A DNA stretch of 47,427 nucleotides, taken from a virus. Numbering within the stretch: the stretch's first letter is position 1; every line of letters starts with the position of its first letter. The notes below the pieces were generated by a model. It saw nothing but the letters and a program-made list of their open reading frames with translations. It made no database searches and was not told where the DNA came from. The stretch covers positions 1-47,427 of IMG/VR virus record IMGVR_UViG_3300028284_000012; one strand, given 5' to 3'. The position numbers and the translations under genes were made by a program. Shown piece by piece: positions 34,335 through 44,400 of the stretch.

Positions 34335-36029
34335 ATGGCAGCGATTGAAATAAAGTACTTTAACTCTTTTGTTTTAAAAAAGACAGTGAACGATGTATCT
34401 AGTAGTACAAGTAGTGCATCATTTAGAGCTGTTTTTCCTGGCTTGCCAAATAATCCTACTGATTATCCTAATTTTGGAGTTAGAGTTAGTAGCGATATAA
34501 ATGTTATAGGTGCTGGTTCTCTTAATAGAAACTGGATAATAGAAGAAGCTAGAATAAGAGGTGGTTATAACAATACTTCAACTAGTTATGGTCCTAGAGC
34601 TTACTTAGTAGAAGATTCTAATGATCAATCGGTTAGAACAAACGCTTTGATATACTCAGGAGTTTTTAATTCTAGAACTGAATTGAATGAAACTAATGTT
34701 TTTTCAGTTGGAGAGCAAATAACTAAAGCGGTTGATCCTAACTATGGTTCTATACAAAAAATACACGCATTAGATAGCAATTTAGCTATATTTCAAGAAA
34801 ATAAAGTTAGCAATGCTTTAATAGATAAAGATGCTATTTATTCAGCTGAAGGATCAGGAACTGTAACATCGACTAAATTAGTCATAGGGCAAATAACACC
34901 TTATGTTGGCGAATATGGAATAAGTAAAAATCCAGAAAGCTTTGCATACTACGGTTATAGAAGGTATTTTACAGATAAATATAGAAACGCTGTAATGAGA
35001 TTGTCTAGAGATGGTTTAACTGAAATATCTAGATATGGCATGACAGATTATTTTAGAGACGAATTTTCTGAAATAAATAGTAATTTTAAACAATTTGTTT
35101 TTAAAGCTTCTATATCTGGCTCGGCGTCTTCGCCTGCTAAATTAGTAGTTGGTTTATCAAGTAATTTAGTTTATTTAGAAAAAGGTATGATAGTGTCTAT
35201 ACCTCAATCAGGAGGAGGTTCTATATCGGCTAACATCATAGGTATAGTTAATACAAACACTTTGTATTTAAGTAATGACCCTGGAACGCCTGATGTTGGT
35301 AATAATGCTATTTTTACTAAGTATATAAAAGATAGAATAGTAGGTGGTTATGATGCTTATAACAATAATTATACTATTTCAATACAAAACAAAAGTGAAA
35401 GCCCAACTGTGCCTGACGTGTATAGCACATTGACTTTTGAAGATGATATAAATGGTTGGACAAGTTTTCACTCTTACGAACCTAAATATATAGGCAGTTT
35501 AAAAAGTAATTACTACAGTTTTTACGATGCTGAAATTTATAAGCATTATGACAAAAGTCCAAGCGGTGTGAGAGGTAGATACTATGGTGTTACATATAAC
35601 TCTAGCATAGAGTTTATATTTAACAGTAATCCAAGTATAATAAAGAATTTTAAAACTGTTAACTACGAAGGTGGTAACGGTTGGCAAGTTGAAAGCTTCT
35701 TGTCAGATGCTGAAGGTTTTGATCTTCAAAACGCGGCACAACAACAATATCAAGATTCTGCTAACCAAGTAAAAAGCTACGAAGAAGGTTTATATACTGA
35801 AAGTGGTGTTCCTTATAGAGCAGGATTTAACAGAAAAGAAAATAAATACTTTGCTAACTTAATTAACAATAGTGTAGCTAGACCTGGAGAGGTATTCTTT
35901 GGTGATGCTACGACAGGTGTTAAAGGTTATTTCGCAACAGTAAAAGTATCAACAGATGCAACTACAGATCCAGGTGGAGCTAAAGAATTGTTTGCTGTTT
36001 CTACTGAATTTGTAGTATCATCAAGATAA
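34335..36029 (+). CDS. Tail nozzle-associated / stabilisation protein
   Basis: 564 residues. Central block ITPYVGEYGISKNPESFAYY then GYRRYFTDKYRNAVMRLSRD, GLTEISRYGM and TDYFRDEF matches a conserved region that I recall in crAss-like phage tail stabilisation/muzzle proteins. Flanking blades (AIFQENKVSNALID; DRIVGGYDAYNNNYTISIQN; WTSFHSYEPKYIGSLKSNYY; EFIFNSNPS) suggest a beta-propeller. Probably continues the nozzle started by the previous gene, forming part of the same tail tip. No catalytic residues are apparent. Confidence 0.75.
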   Translation: MAAIEIKYFNSFVLKKTVNDVSSSTSSASFRAVFPGLPNNPTDYPNFGVRVSSDINVIGAGSLNRNWIIEEARIRGGYNNTSTSYGPRAYLVEDSNDQSVRTNALIYSGVFNSRTELNETNVFSVGEQITKAVDPNYGSIQKIHALDSNLAIFQENKVSNALIDKDAIYSAEGSGTVTSTKLVIGQITPYVGEYGISKNPESFAYYGYRRYFTDKYRNAVMRLSRDGLTEISRYGMTDYFRDEFSEINSNFKQFVFKASISGSASSPAKLVVGLSSNLVYLEKGMIVSIPQSGGGSISANIIGIVNTNTLYLSNDPGTPDVGNNAIFTKYIKDRIVGGYDAYNNNYTISIQNKSESPTVPDVYSTLTFEDDINGWTSFHSYEPKYIGSLKSNYYSFYDAEIYKHYDKSPSGVRGRYYGVTYNSSIEFIFNSNPSIIKNFKTVNYEGGNGWQVESFLSDAEGFDLQNAAQQQYQDSANQVKSYEEGLYTESGVPYRAGFNRKENKYFANLINNSVARPGEVFFGDATTGVKGYFATVKVSTDATTDPGGAKELFAVSTEFVVSSR

Positions 36030-36038
36030 AAAAATATT

Positions 36039-36821
36039 ATGGGATTAGAAGGTTTTTTAAGTAATATATCATCACAGATAGGAGATATGGATGGTGAAGG
36101 TAAAGCACAGCTAGCAATGACGGTAGCTAAAATTCTGCCTGCTGTTATTGGGATTGGTCAATCTAATAAAGCTAAAAAAAAACAAGCGGAGTACTTAGCT
36201 GAAATGAAGACTATAAAGGAGTCTAGACAAGCACCTATGAATCCTTATGCTAATGTAACTAATCCTTATGCTAATATGCAAGTGGCTACAAAGGCCGCTG
36301 AGATGCAGTCTGAACAAGCTGATATAGCTTTAGCAAACACGTTAGATGCTTTAAGAGAAACTGGAGCTGGTGGAGCAACTGCTTTAGCACAAGCAGCTTT
36401 AAAATCTAAACAAGGTGTTTCAGCTGAAATACAAAAGCAAGAAGTTAAAAACCAACAGTTGTTTGCTCAAGGTGAACAGAAAGTGCAACAGTTAAAAGCA
36501 GCAGGTGCTAACCTCGCTTTTCAAGCTCAAGAAAAAAGAGATTTAACTGATCTTGATAGATTACAATATGGTGCAGATTTAGAAGCTCAAAGAAGAGCTA
36601 GTTCTTTCTCTTCAGGTATAGGAAGTTTATCTTCTATGGCTCCTGGATTAGCTAAAGCATTTATAAATCCTGGAGATGGCGGAAACGAAGTTAATATTGG
36701 GTCTGGGTTCGATGATAGTCAATTATATAATAATTCAGACCAAGCTATGGAAGCTTTTGAAAAAGCTGATTTAGACACTATGATAGAAAGCGACATACCA
36801 TTTGGTGGGCTTCCTGACTAA
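36039..36821 (+). CDS. Internal virion protein, gp14-like position
   Basis: 260 residues. A hydrophobic N-terminal helix (AMTVAKILPAVIGIGQSNKA, about 26-45) is followed by a long Ala/Gln/Lys helix (VATKAAEMQSEQADIALANT; ALAQAALKSKQGVSAEIQKQ; ANLAFQAQEKRDLTDLDRLQ) and a Gly/Ser/Asp-rich tail. Such Ala/Gln-rich helical proteins with one membrane-active segment occupy the first internal-core gene in T7-like order. Followed closely by two more large internal-type genes. Expected to be packaged in the head and ejected into the host envelope. Confidence 0.7.
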   Translation: MGLEGFLSNISSQIGDMDGEGKAQLAMTVAKILPAVIGIGQSNKAKKKQAEYLAEMKTIKESRQAPMNPYANVTNPYANMQVATKAAEMQSEQADIALANTLDALRETGAGGATALAQAALKSKQGVSAEIQKQEVKNQQLFAQGEQKVQQLKAAGANLAFQAQEKRDLTDLDRLQYGADLEAQRRASSFSSGIGSLSSMAPGLAKAFINPGDGGNEVNIGSGFDDSQLYNNSDQAMEAFEKADLDTMIESDIPFGGLPD

Positions 36822-36832
36822 ATAAATATATT

Positions 36833-38440
36833 ATGGTAGACGATTACGATTACGAATACAAAAGAAGAAGACCTAGAAGAGATACTTATGAAGGTTCATA
36901 TAGAAGACCTGGGCAAAGTGAATATTTTGATCCTAGTGCTGATATATTAGCAGGTATAGAATCTGTAGAAAAAAGTATTGGTGAAAGAAAAAAGAAAGTA
37001 ACAGACTTTGAAAATACAGCAGCTTTAGAAAATCAAAAATATCAAGATGCTTTAGCAGATACTGAAAGCATGGAAGATACAGGTGTTGTAGACAGTCTTC
37101 AACAAAATTTATCGGATAAAATACTAGAATTAAATAGATTAAAAATAGCTTCTTTCGAAGGTGATCAAACAGAATATTTAAAGAAATCTTCAGAATTAAA
37201 TAGATACATAGAAACTTTACCTGTATTAATGGGTTTAATAGATGAAGAAGCTAAAACAACAAAAGACGCTAGGTTAAATGGTACTTTCAATAAAGAGTAT
37301 CTTAAAAGTAATAATAAACAATATCTTGATTTTATAGACGCTATAAACGACGGAGGCAAGGGGGTTACTTTTGATACTAAAAATGGCAATATAATAGCTA
37401 AGTTAAATGGTAAAGAAGTATTTAATGGTAATGCTTATATTAAAGGTAAAAAAGAAGGCTTTGATTTAATTAACTACGCTGATGGTTATCAAGAGCAAAT
37501 AGACCAAGCAGATGCTCAAGCTTATAAAGGTTTAGAAAACTTAGTGCGTAAAGATATAATTAAAGGCGTTGAAAAAGGTGATAAAATAACTGGTGAAATT
37601 GCTAAAAACTATGCGGAAGCTAGGCAAAAGTATAAAGAAAGACTACTTAGTGGCGAAATAGCTATACCTATAAACGAGTCTACCTATCAAAAATATACGA
37701 AATTTGGATCAGAAGACCCTAATATTCTATCGTTACAATGGGGTGAAGACATAGGTACTCAATCTAAATTAACCAAAAAAGCTATAATAGAATCTATGGT
37801 TGAAAATAGATTTCCTGGAGGTGATAGAGTAGTTGTCCAAACAACCGAAGAAGCAAAGAAAAAACCAACAGCTTTTGAAATTAGAGAGCAACAACAAAAA
37901 GAAATGGAGTTACGACTTAAAGAACAAGAGTCTAAAGCTAAAATTCTAGGATTAACTGAACCTAAGTTTGTAAATCAATTTAAAAAAGAATATACACAAT
38001 CACAACAAGTTGCATTTGAAGCCGCTTTACGTAGTTATAAAGAAATGAATATATTACTGGACCAACTTCAAGACCCTGAGTTTTCAAATAAAGAAGGTAT
38101 TATAAATGAAGAAGGCATAGCTAGAGCTAATAATTTCTTTCCAGGCATAAAAGATCTAGGCATGGAAAAAGTAAATACAAGATTAAAACTTAAAACAGTT
38201 TTAAATCAGGAGTTTTTAAAAGGTGACGGAAAAACAGAAGGTCTTTCTATTAATGTTTTTCGAGTTATGAACAAGGATTATGAAGAGTTATTAGAAAAGC
38301 AAGATAAAGCTAAATATCCTACTGTTGAATTAGCTTCAGATTTAAACGATAAAGAAATTGGCTCTATAGTTAAATATGATGATATTTTGTACACTATTGT
38401 AGAAGTAGGTGGTAAAAAACAATTAGAAGAAAAAAAATAA
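36833..38440 (+). CDS. Internal virion protein, helical
   Basis: 535 residues. Arg/Tyr-rich start (DYDYEYKRRRPRRDTYEGSY), then helix-rich text (KKVTDFENTAALENQKYQDA; LQQNLSDKILELNRLKIASF), a small beta unit (VTFDTKNGNIIAKLNGKEVF) and a long charged coiled-coil-like region (FEIREQQQKEMELRLKEQES). The C-terminus YPTVELASDLNDKEIGSIVK then YTIVEVGGKKQLEE is a small SH3-like fold candidate. No enzyme motif recognised. By position between the gp14-like gene and the giant protein it is a candidate ejected core protein. Confidence 0.7.
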   Translation: MVDDYDYEYKRRRPRRDTYEGSYRRPGQSEYFDPSADILAGIESVEKSIGERKKKVTDFENTAALENQKYQDALADTESMEDTGVVDSLQQNLSDKILELNRLKIASFEGDQTEYLKKSSELNRYIETLPVLMGLIDEEAKTTKDARLNGTFNKEYLKSNNKQYLDFIDAINDGGKGVTFDTKNGNIIAKLNGKEVFNGNAYIKGKKEGFDLINYADGYQEQIDQADAQAYKGLENLVRKDIIKGVEKGDKITGEIAKNYAEARQKYKERLLSGEIAIPINESTYQKYTKFGSEDPNILSLQWGEDIGTQSKLTKKAIIESMVENRFPGGDRVVVQTTEEAKKKPTAFEIREQQQKEMELRLKEQESKAKILGLTEPKFVNQFKKEYTQSQQVAFEAALRSYKEMNILLDQLQDPEFSNKEGIINEEGIARANNFFPGIKDLGMEKVNTRLKLKTVLNQEFLKGDGKTEGLSINVFRVMNKDYEELLEKQDKAKYPTVELASDLNDKEIGSIVKYDDILYTIVEVGGKKQLEEKK

Positions 38441-38443
38441 AAT

Positions 38444-41400
38444 ATGCCAGAAGATTCTTTAGAAAGTTTAATAATAAAAGAAACTCCAGAAAACTCTGAA
38501 AGCTTAGAAGATTTAATAATAAGAGAGCCTTTAGAAGAAACAGTTGAAGACGCTGAATTAGTCTCGGAAGATGTTTCTTTAGATAGTCAACCTGATACAG
38601 AGGTACTTACTGAAGATCAAATAATAAGATTTAATAAAGGAGAGTTTTTAACTGCTGAAAAAGATTTATTTACTGAGTTTATAAAACCAGAAAATAAAGA
38701 ATTAAGAAAAAAACAGTTGGCAAGTAAAACTTATAAAGAGTTAGAAACCTACATTAAAAATGTACCAGTAGAGTCTATTGAAAAAGAATTAGCTAAACAA
38801 TATTTTAAAGTTCCTGATTTAGAAGAAATGAAAACTAGATTTGAGAAAGGTAGTTTTTTAATGTCTGAAAAAGAAGCTTTAGCAGCATGGGAGGATACTG
38901 GAGAAATACCTTTAGACATATATATATCAGACCTCAAAAAGCAAGAACAATATAATAATTATTTAAAAACTGGTGTTTTAGAGCCGTATAGTGATCAAAA
39001 CGAGGCTGAGTTATATTCTTTAAGGAAACAAAGTAAGAACAATTTATATAAAAAAGAAGCAGAACTTTATTTAAGAAACATACCTGAAGATGTGCAGAAA
39101 TTAATGCTTCCATTCGGTAGCAACAAAGAGTATAAAAGTTCAGAAGAAGCTGTTAAAGCTTTAGATATCACTAGACAGGCTTTAATAGACAATAGTAACC
39201 AAATAAAAAAAGACTATAATTCTTATATTAAAGAAGCTAAACCTTACAATGATAGAATTAAAGAAATAAAAAAAGAAATAGGAGACATAGAGTCTACTAT
39301 AAAAAGCGGTAACATAAACGATGGTTCTGTTGAAGCAAAAGAGGCTTATTTAAGCTTATTAAACGAAGCTGAATTAATACAAGAAGAGTATACTAAAAAA
39401 GGCATTGATAAACTTTATAATAACATAGTTGAGTTTCAAGAGTTAAATAACTTAAATACAAAAGCATTTGAAGAAAAAGCAGAAAATGTAGAAACTAAAT
39501 CTATTTTAGAAAAAGCTATAGGATTAGATTACACTTTAAGTGCTAGAGCTGGCATGGCTATGGAAGAGTTTTTTGTAGGAGGAGCTTTAAACTTTGGATC
39601 TTTAACCTCGCAGGTATTATTAAAAGCCGCAGGCGCTTCTAGAGGGTCAACTAAAATATTTCAACCTTATATAGATATAATAAAAGAGTCAACAGTAAAT
39701 TACAATAAAAAGCTTGCTGAAAAAAGAGACACAAGTATACCTGAGGCTATTAGTTTAGATGACATTGAAAATGAAAATATAAACTTTTTTGATTGGTTTG
39801 GAGAGTCGTTAGCTAATAATTCACCTTCTATAGTAACTACATTTATACCAGGCGGCGCAGTTTTAAAGGGTTCTAGTTTAGTTAGAGGAGCAGCAGTAAA
39901 AGGAATAAGTAAACAAGCAGCTTTACAAGCTCAACAAAAGCTAATTAAGCAAGGAACTAGAACTGCTCAAGCTATATTTTTTACAGGTGAATCAGGAGGT
40001 AGATATGGTGATTTAGAAGTTCAACAAGCTAATGCTTTAGAAAGATTGCCGAAATTAAAAAAACAAATAGAAGAAGAATTAAATACTGATAAAAAAATAG
40101 AGCTACAAGAAGAGTATGAAGACTTAAAAAGAATAAGTGATTATAGCTTTGCTCAAAAAGCTTTTACGTCTTATGCTTACGGCGGTATAGCAACAGCTGC
40201 TGAGACTTTAGGTTCACTTAAGCTTATAACGGGTGGTAACAAGCTGGCTAAAGAAATAGGTAAGCAAAACTTTAAAGCAGGTGTTTATGGTTCTAAACTT
40301 AATTTTGCGGCTAATGTGACTGGTAAAACAATTTCTGGTATATCTAAATCAGCGGGTAAGGCAATAGCTGTAGAAGAACTTGAAGAAGGCTTAACTTTAA
40401 TTGGTCATAATCTAGTTGACATAGCTGTTTTAGGAGAGAATAAGTCAGTAATAGAAGGTTTAAATAAAGATTTTTTAGCTAATACAGCTGTAACTTCATT
40501 TGCTATAATGGCACCTAAGACTATGGGTAATACTCGAAACATGTTAAAAAGCGAGTTTGCTATAAGAGAAGATTTAAAAGAAACCGAAAAGAAAACTTTA
40601 GAATTAATACAGCTGCAAGAGCAGTTTTCAGCTTTAGATCCTGGCGTTGAAAGAGACGAGCTAAGAGACAGACGAAGACAATTGCTTAATGAACTAGCTC
40701 TAGACGACGCGATGAGCTTAAATAACTTAAACTACTTAACTAATGAGCAAATAGTAGAAGTTTCTGATATAAACAGGCAAATGAGACAGTTTCAAAACCA
40801 AATGATTGAACTGGGCAAGACTGGCGATCTGTCTGAAGGAGGTAAGCAAGCTAAAAAAAGAATACAAGATCAATACAAAGCACTAGACGATAAAAGAACT
40901 GACTTACTTAATACGAAAAAATTAAAAATAAGAGAAGATAAGAAAAAAATAGCTGAAAGTTTAGGTGGGAATTTTGTTAATTTAAGAGCTGAATATTACT
41001 TTGGTTTAAATGACTTTTATTCAGATGTAGCAATGACTTTAATGCCTAAAGACGGTAAGTATATAGCTGTAGAAACTTCTGAAAATGGAGATATAACAAC
41101 TGATTTATCTGATTTAAGCAAAGAAGAATTTGAAGCTGTAAATAATTTCGCTGCGTCAGGTCAAAATGCTACTATATTTGGAAACAATATATTAGTAAAT
41201 AATACTATTGTTAAAAAACAGATAGGTGCATCTGAGTATTTTGGAGATGCCGGTTACGCTGCTGCAGCACCTATAGAAGAGCTTTTTCACTTGCAGAATA
41301 AAGCAAAAAACATAGTAGATAAAGATGGTTTACTTAGCGAAGAGGCAACTAAAGCTGTTGATCAAGCTATAGAGTTTATCGGAAACAAAAAAGAATTAGG

Positions 41401-44400
41401 GCTAATAAGTGAAGAAGATTATAATGACTTAATAAAAAGATTTGAATTATACAAAACAGGTGGTAAAGGAAAGGTAATACTAAAGTCTGGAAAAAGAGGT
41501 AGCGCCACTGTAGATGCTGAAGAGCTACTGGCTCAAATGAACAACGCTGTTGCTTTAGGAGCTTTAACTTTAGATGATGTAGGTAACATGCCCTCGTTAA
41601 AAAGCTTTATAAACGACCTTGGAAAAGATATATTTGGTGACTCTAGCTGGATGTTTGATTTGAAAACTTCAGATGATGTATTTAAATTTATTAAAAACTA
41701 TCAGTCAAATATACAAGAAAAAGTGTCTTTAGCATTACCGGATGATGAAGATGAAACTGTAGAAAAGTTTTCTAAAATAGAAGATAATAAAAATATAAAA
41801 GAAATATTTGACAAGTTTACTGGACCAGCTGAAAATAGAAAATTTAAATCTAAAGAAGAATTTACAGGTATACCTATACTTAACAAAGAGGGTAATATAA
41901 TATCGTATGAAAAAGATCCTTCACCTGAGTTCTTTGATGCTTTATTAGAAATAGAACAAAGTAATACTTTAGACGCTTCTATACGTAATACTGTTAGCGA
42001 GTCGTATTTAGATATGAATACTGGCTTTGTTAAAGAAGTTAAAGAAAAAATAAGTGATAAGTTTAAATCTGAATACGATGCTTCTAAAAATAGTTTATTT
42101 GGTTGGTTAACTGGTAAAAACATTAGTGGACAACCATTAATAAATAGAGCATCTGGAGATATACAAATTAAAAGAGGTAAAAAACCTTCTACAGTTTCTG
42201 CTGATAAAAAAATAGGTGGTGAAGATGCTAAAACAACTGTAGCTGAAACTTTAGTGTCAGATGATATAAGTCCAGAAGACTACACTGACATGAAGCTTGC
42301 TCAAGACAAGTTAAAGAAAATTAAACCTCAACAATCTAAAATAGCTAAAAAAATAGATTTAACTGATAATGAAATTAACTTAGCTAAAAGAGATATAATA
42401 GGTTTTTTAAGAAAAACTGATAGGCCAGCGATGACTGATCCTAAAAAGTTTTTTAAATCTTTAATTGATCATACAACTGGTAAAGGTGTTCAGCCAGGTG
42501 GTTTTGCCAAAGTTATATATGATAAATTAAGTTTGCCAAAAGATGGTAAATTATCGACTAAAAATAAAGAGGCATTTATTAGAGAGATAGCTGAAGATTT
42601 AATAGCTTTAAATAAGGTAGATCCAGCTGTTATGAGAAGATCTAAATGGACACCTTTCTATGAGTTAGAGATAAAGAATATGAATCCTACTCAAACTCAA
42701 AAAGCTATTGATGAAGGTCGTATACCATCTACAACTAATTTAAAAGCTGGAAATGATTTATTTAAAACGCTAGATCCAACTGTAGATGAAGTAGTAGAGT
42801 ATTTAAATAATATTAGACCAGACGTTTTAAAAAGAAAAATGCCTAAGTTTTTAGGAGAAGTTATAGTTAAAAACGAATTTAACGAAATAGTAGATAATCC
42901 TAAACAACCTATTTACGATACTAAAGGAAATGAGACTGACAATACTATAGATTTATCAGAAAGTATAACAGAAAAAGAAATTACAAGAGGTGCACCACAG
43001 ATTAAAGAAAAAATAGCTAGACCGCAAGGTGTTAAGTTTAGTAAAACAAGTATAAATAATGCAGCTAGGTTTTTTTTAGAAAAAAATAATATAAAAGAAT
43101 TTAAATTCAATTTTGAAGGTGAAGAATTTATTTATGATGTAAATAAAGGGTATTTAAAAAACACTGATAATACAGCAATAAAGTATTACCAATATGTTAC
43201 ACAAGAAATATTACCTAAATATTTGCCAATATCTAATTTAGTAAATAGTAATAATTATGCTTCTAGGTCAGATAAATTTGGAAGAGGTCATTTTATGACA
43301 GGAAAGCGAAGAGCTAATATAGTCAAAAAAGGTTTAAAAAATGAAAAAAAATTTACTGACAGAGAAAGAAGTATAGTTAAAGAAGCTGTTAGCCAAAAAG
43401 CTTTCACTACTACAAAAAAAGGTAAAAAACAGCTTATTAATTTTGGAAGTAAAGAATATTTACAGAAAACAAAAAACAATTACGACGGATTAGAATATGT
43501 TTTATTTCAGCTGCAAGAAATGGTTAAGGATTACCCAGAAACATCATTTTATGTAGCGGGTTTATTTAATAGCGCTTCAGGTAATTCTGGACATTTTATA
43601 AGACAATCAGCAATGCCTAGAGGAGTTGATCAAGGTTTTATTGATGCAGGTTTTAAAGGAGAGAAAGAACATATATGGCAACAAAATCAAGCAGCTGAAA
43701 TGATGTTTGAAGATATAATAAACGGCACTGTTAAAGAAAACTTTAAATTTATTAGAGATAATTACTTTATGTTAGGCATTTCTAATTCTAATAATAATAA
43801 ACTAAAAGATTTATCGGGCAGATATGGTGAAAAATATAATTATGGAAATTTACCTCCTAGTATGTTTATTAAATCTTTAGCTGAAGCTTTAAAAACTAAC
43901 AACTTTTCAAAAGCTATGAGTATATGGGTAAGGTATTTTAACTCAAATGTTAATGGAAACAATGGTGGTATGAATCCTAACTCTTTGACTTTTGACGGTA
44001 AACCAGTATCTGAATTGTTTAATGTTGGCGTAGAGGCTAAATATAAAAACAATCCTAATGTTATAAAATTCCAAAACTCATTAATTGAAGATCAAATTGT
44101 TAATGGATTAAATCCTAAAAAAGCTAAAGAAAGATTAAATAAATATTTAAATCTAGCACCACAAAAAACAAAAGCTGGTAAGTTTTCAAAGTCTGTTCTT
44201 TCTAAATCTAAGGTTTTAAACTTAGATGGTGATTTAAGTATGCAGGAGTTATTAGGTAAAGCTGCTAGCATAGATGAAGCTTTGAGTATAGCTAGAGATA
44301 ATAATGCTCCAGTTAAAAAAATTAGAGTATTTGATTTTGATGATACATTAGCTACTACAAAATCTGATGTTTTATTTACAGAACCTAACGGAAATAAAGG

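Noticed and set aside
41260-41300. PIEELFH in the giant protein as an active zinc protease
   Set aside because: The first His of HExxH is absent and no third ligand was evident, so only a degenerate resemblance is noted.
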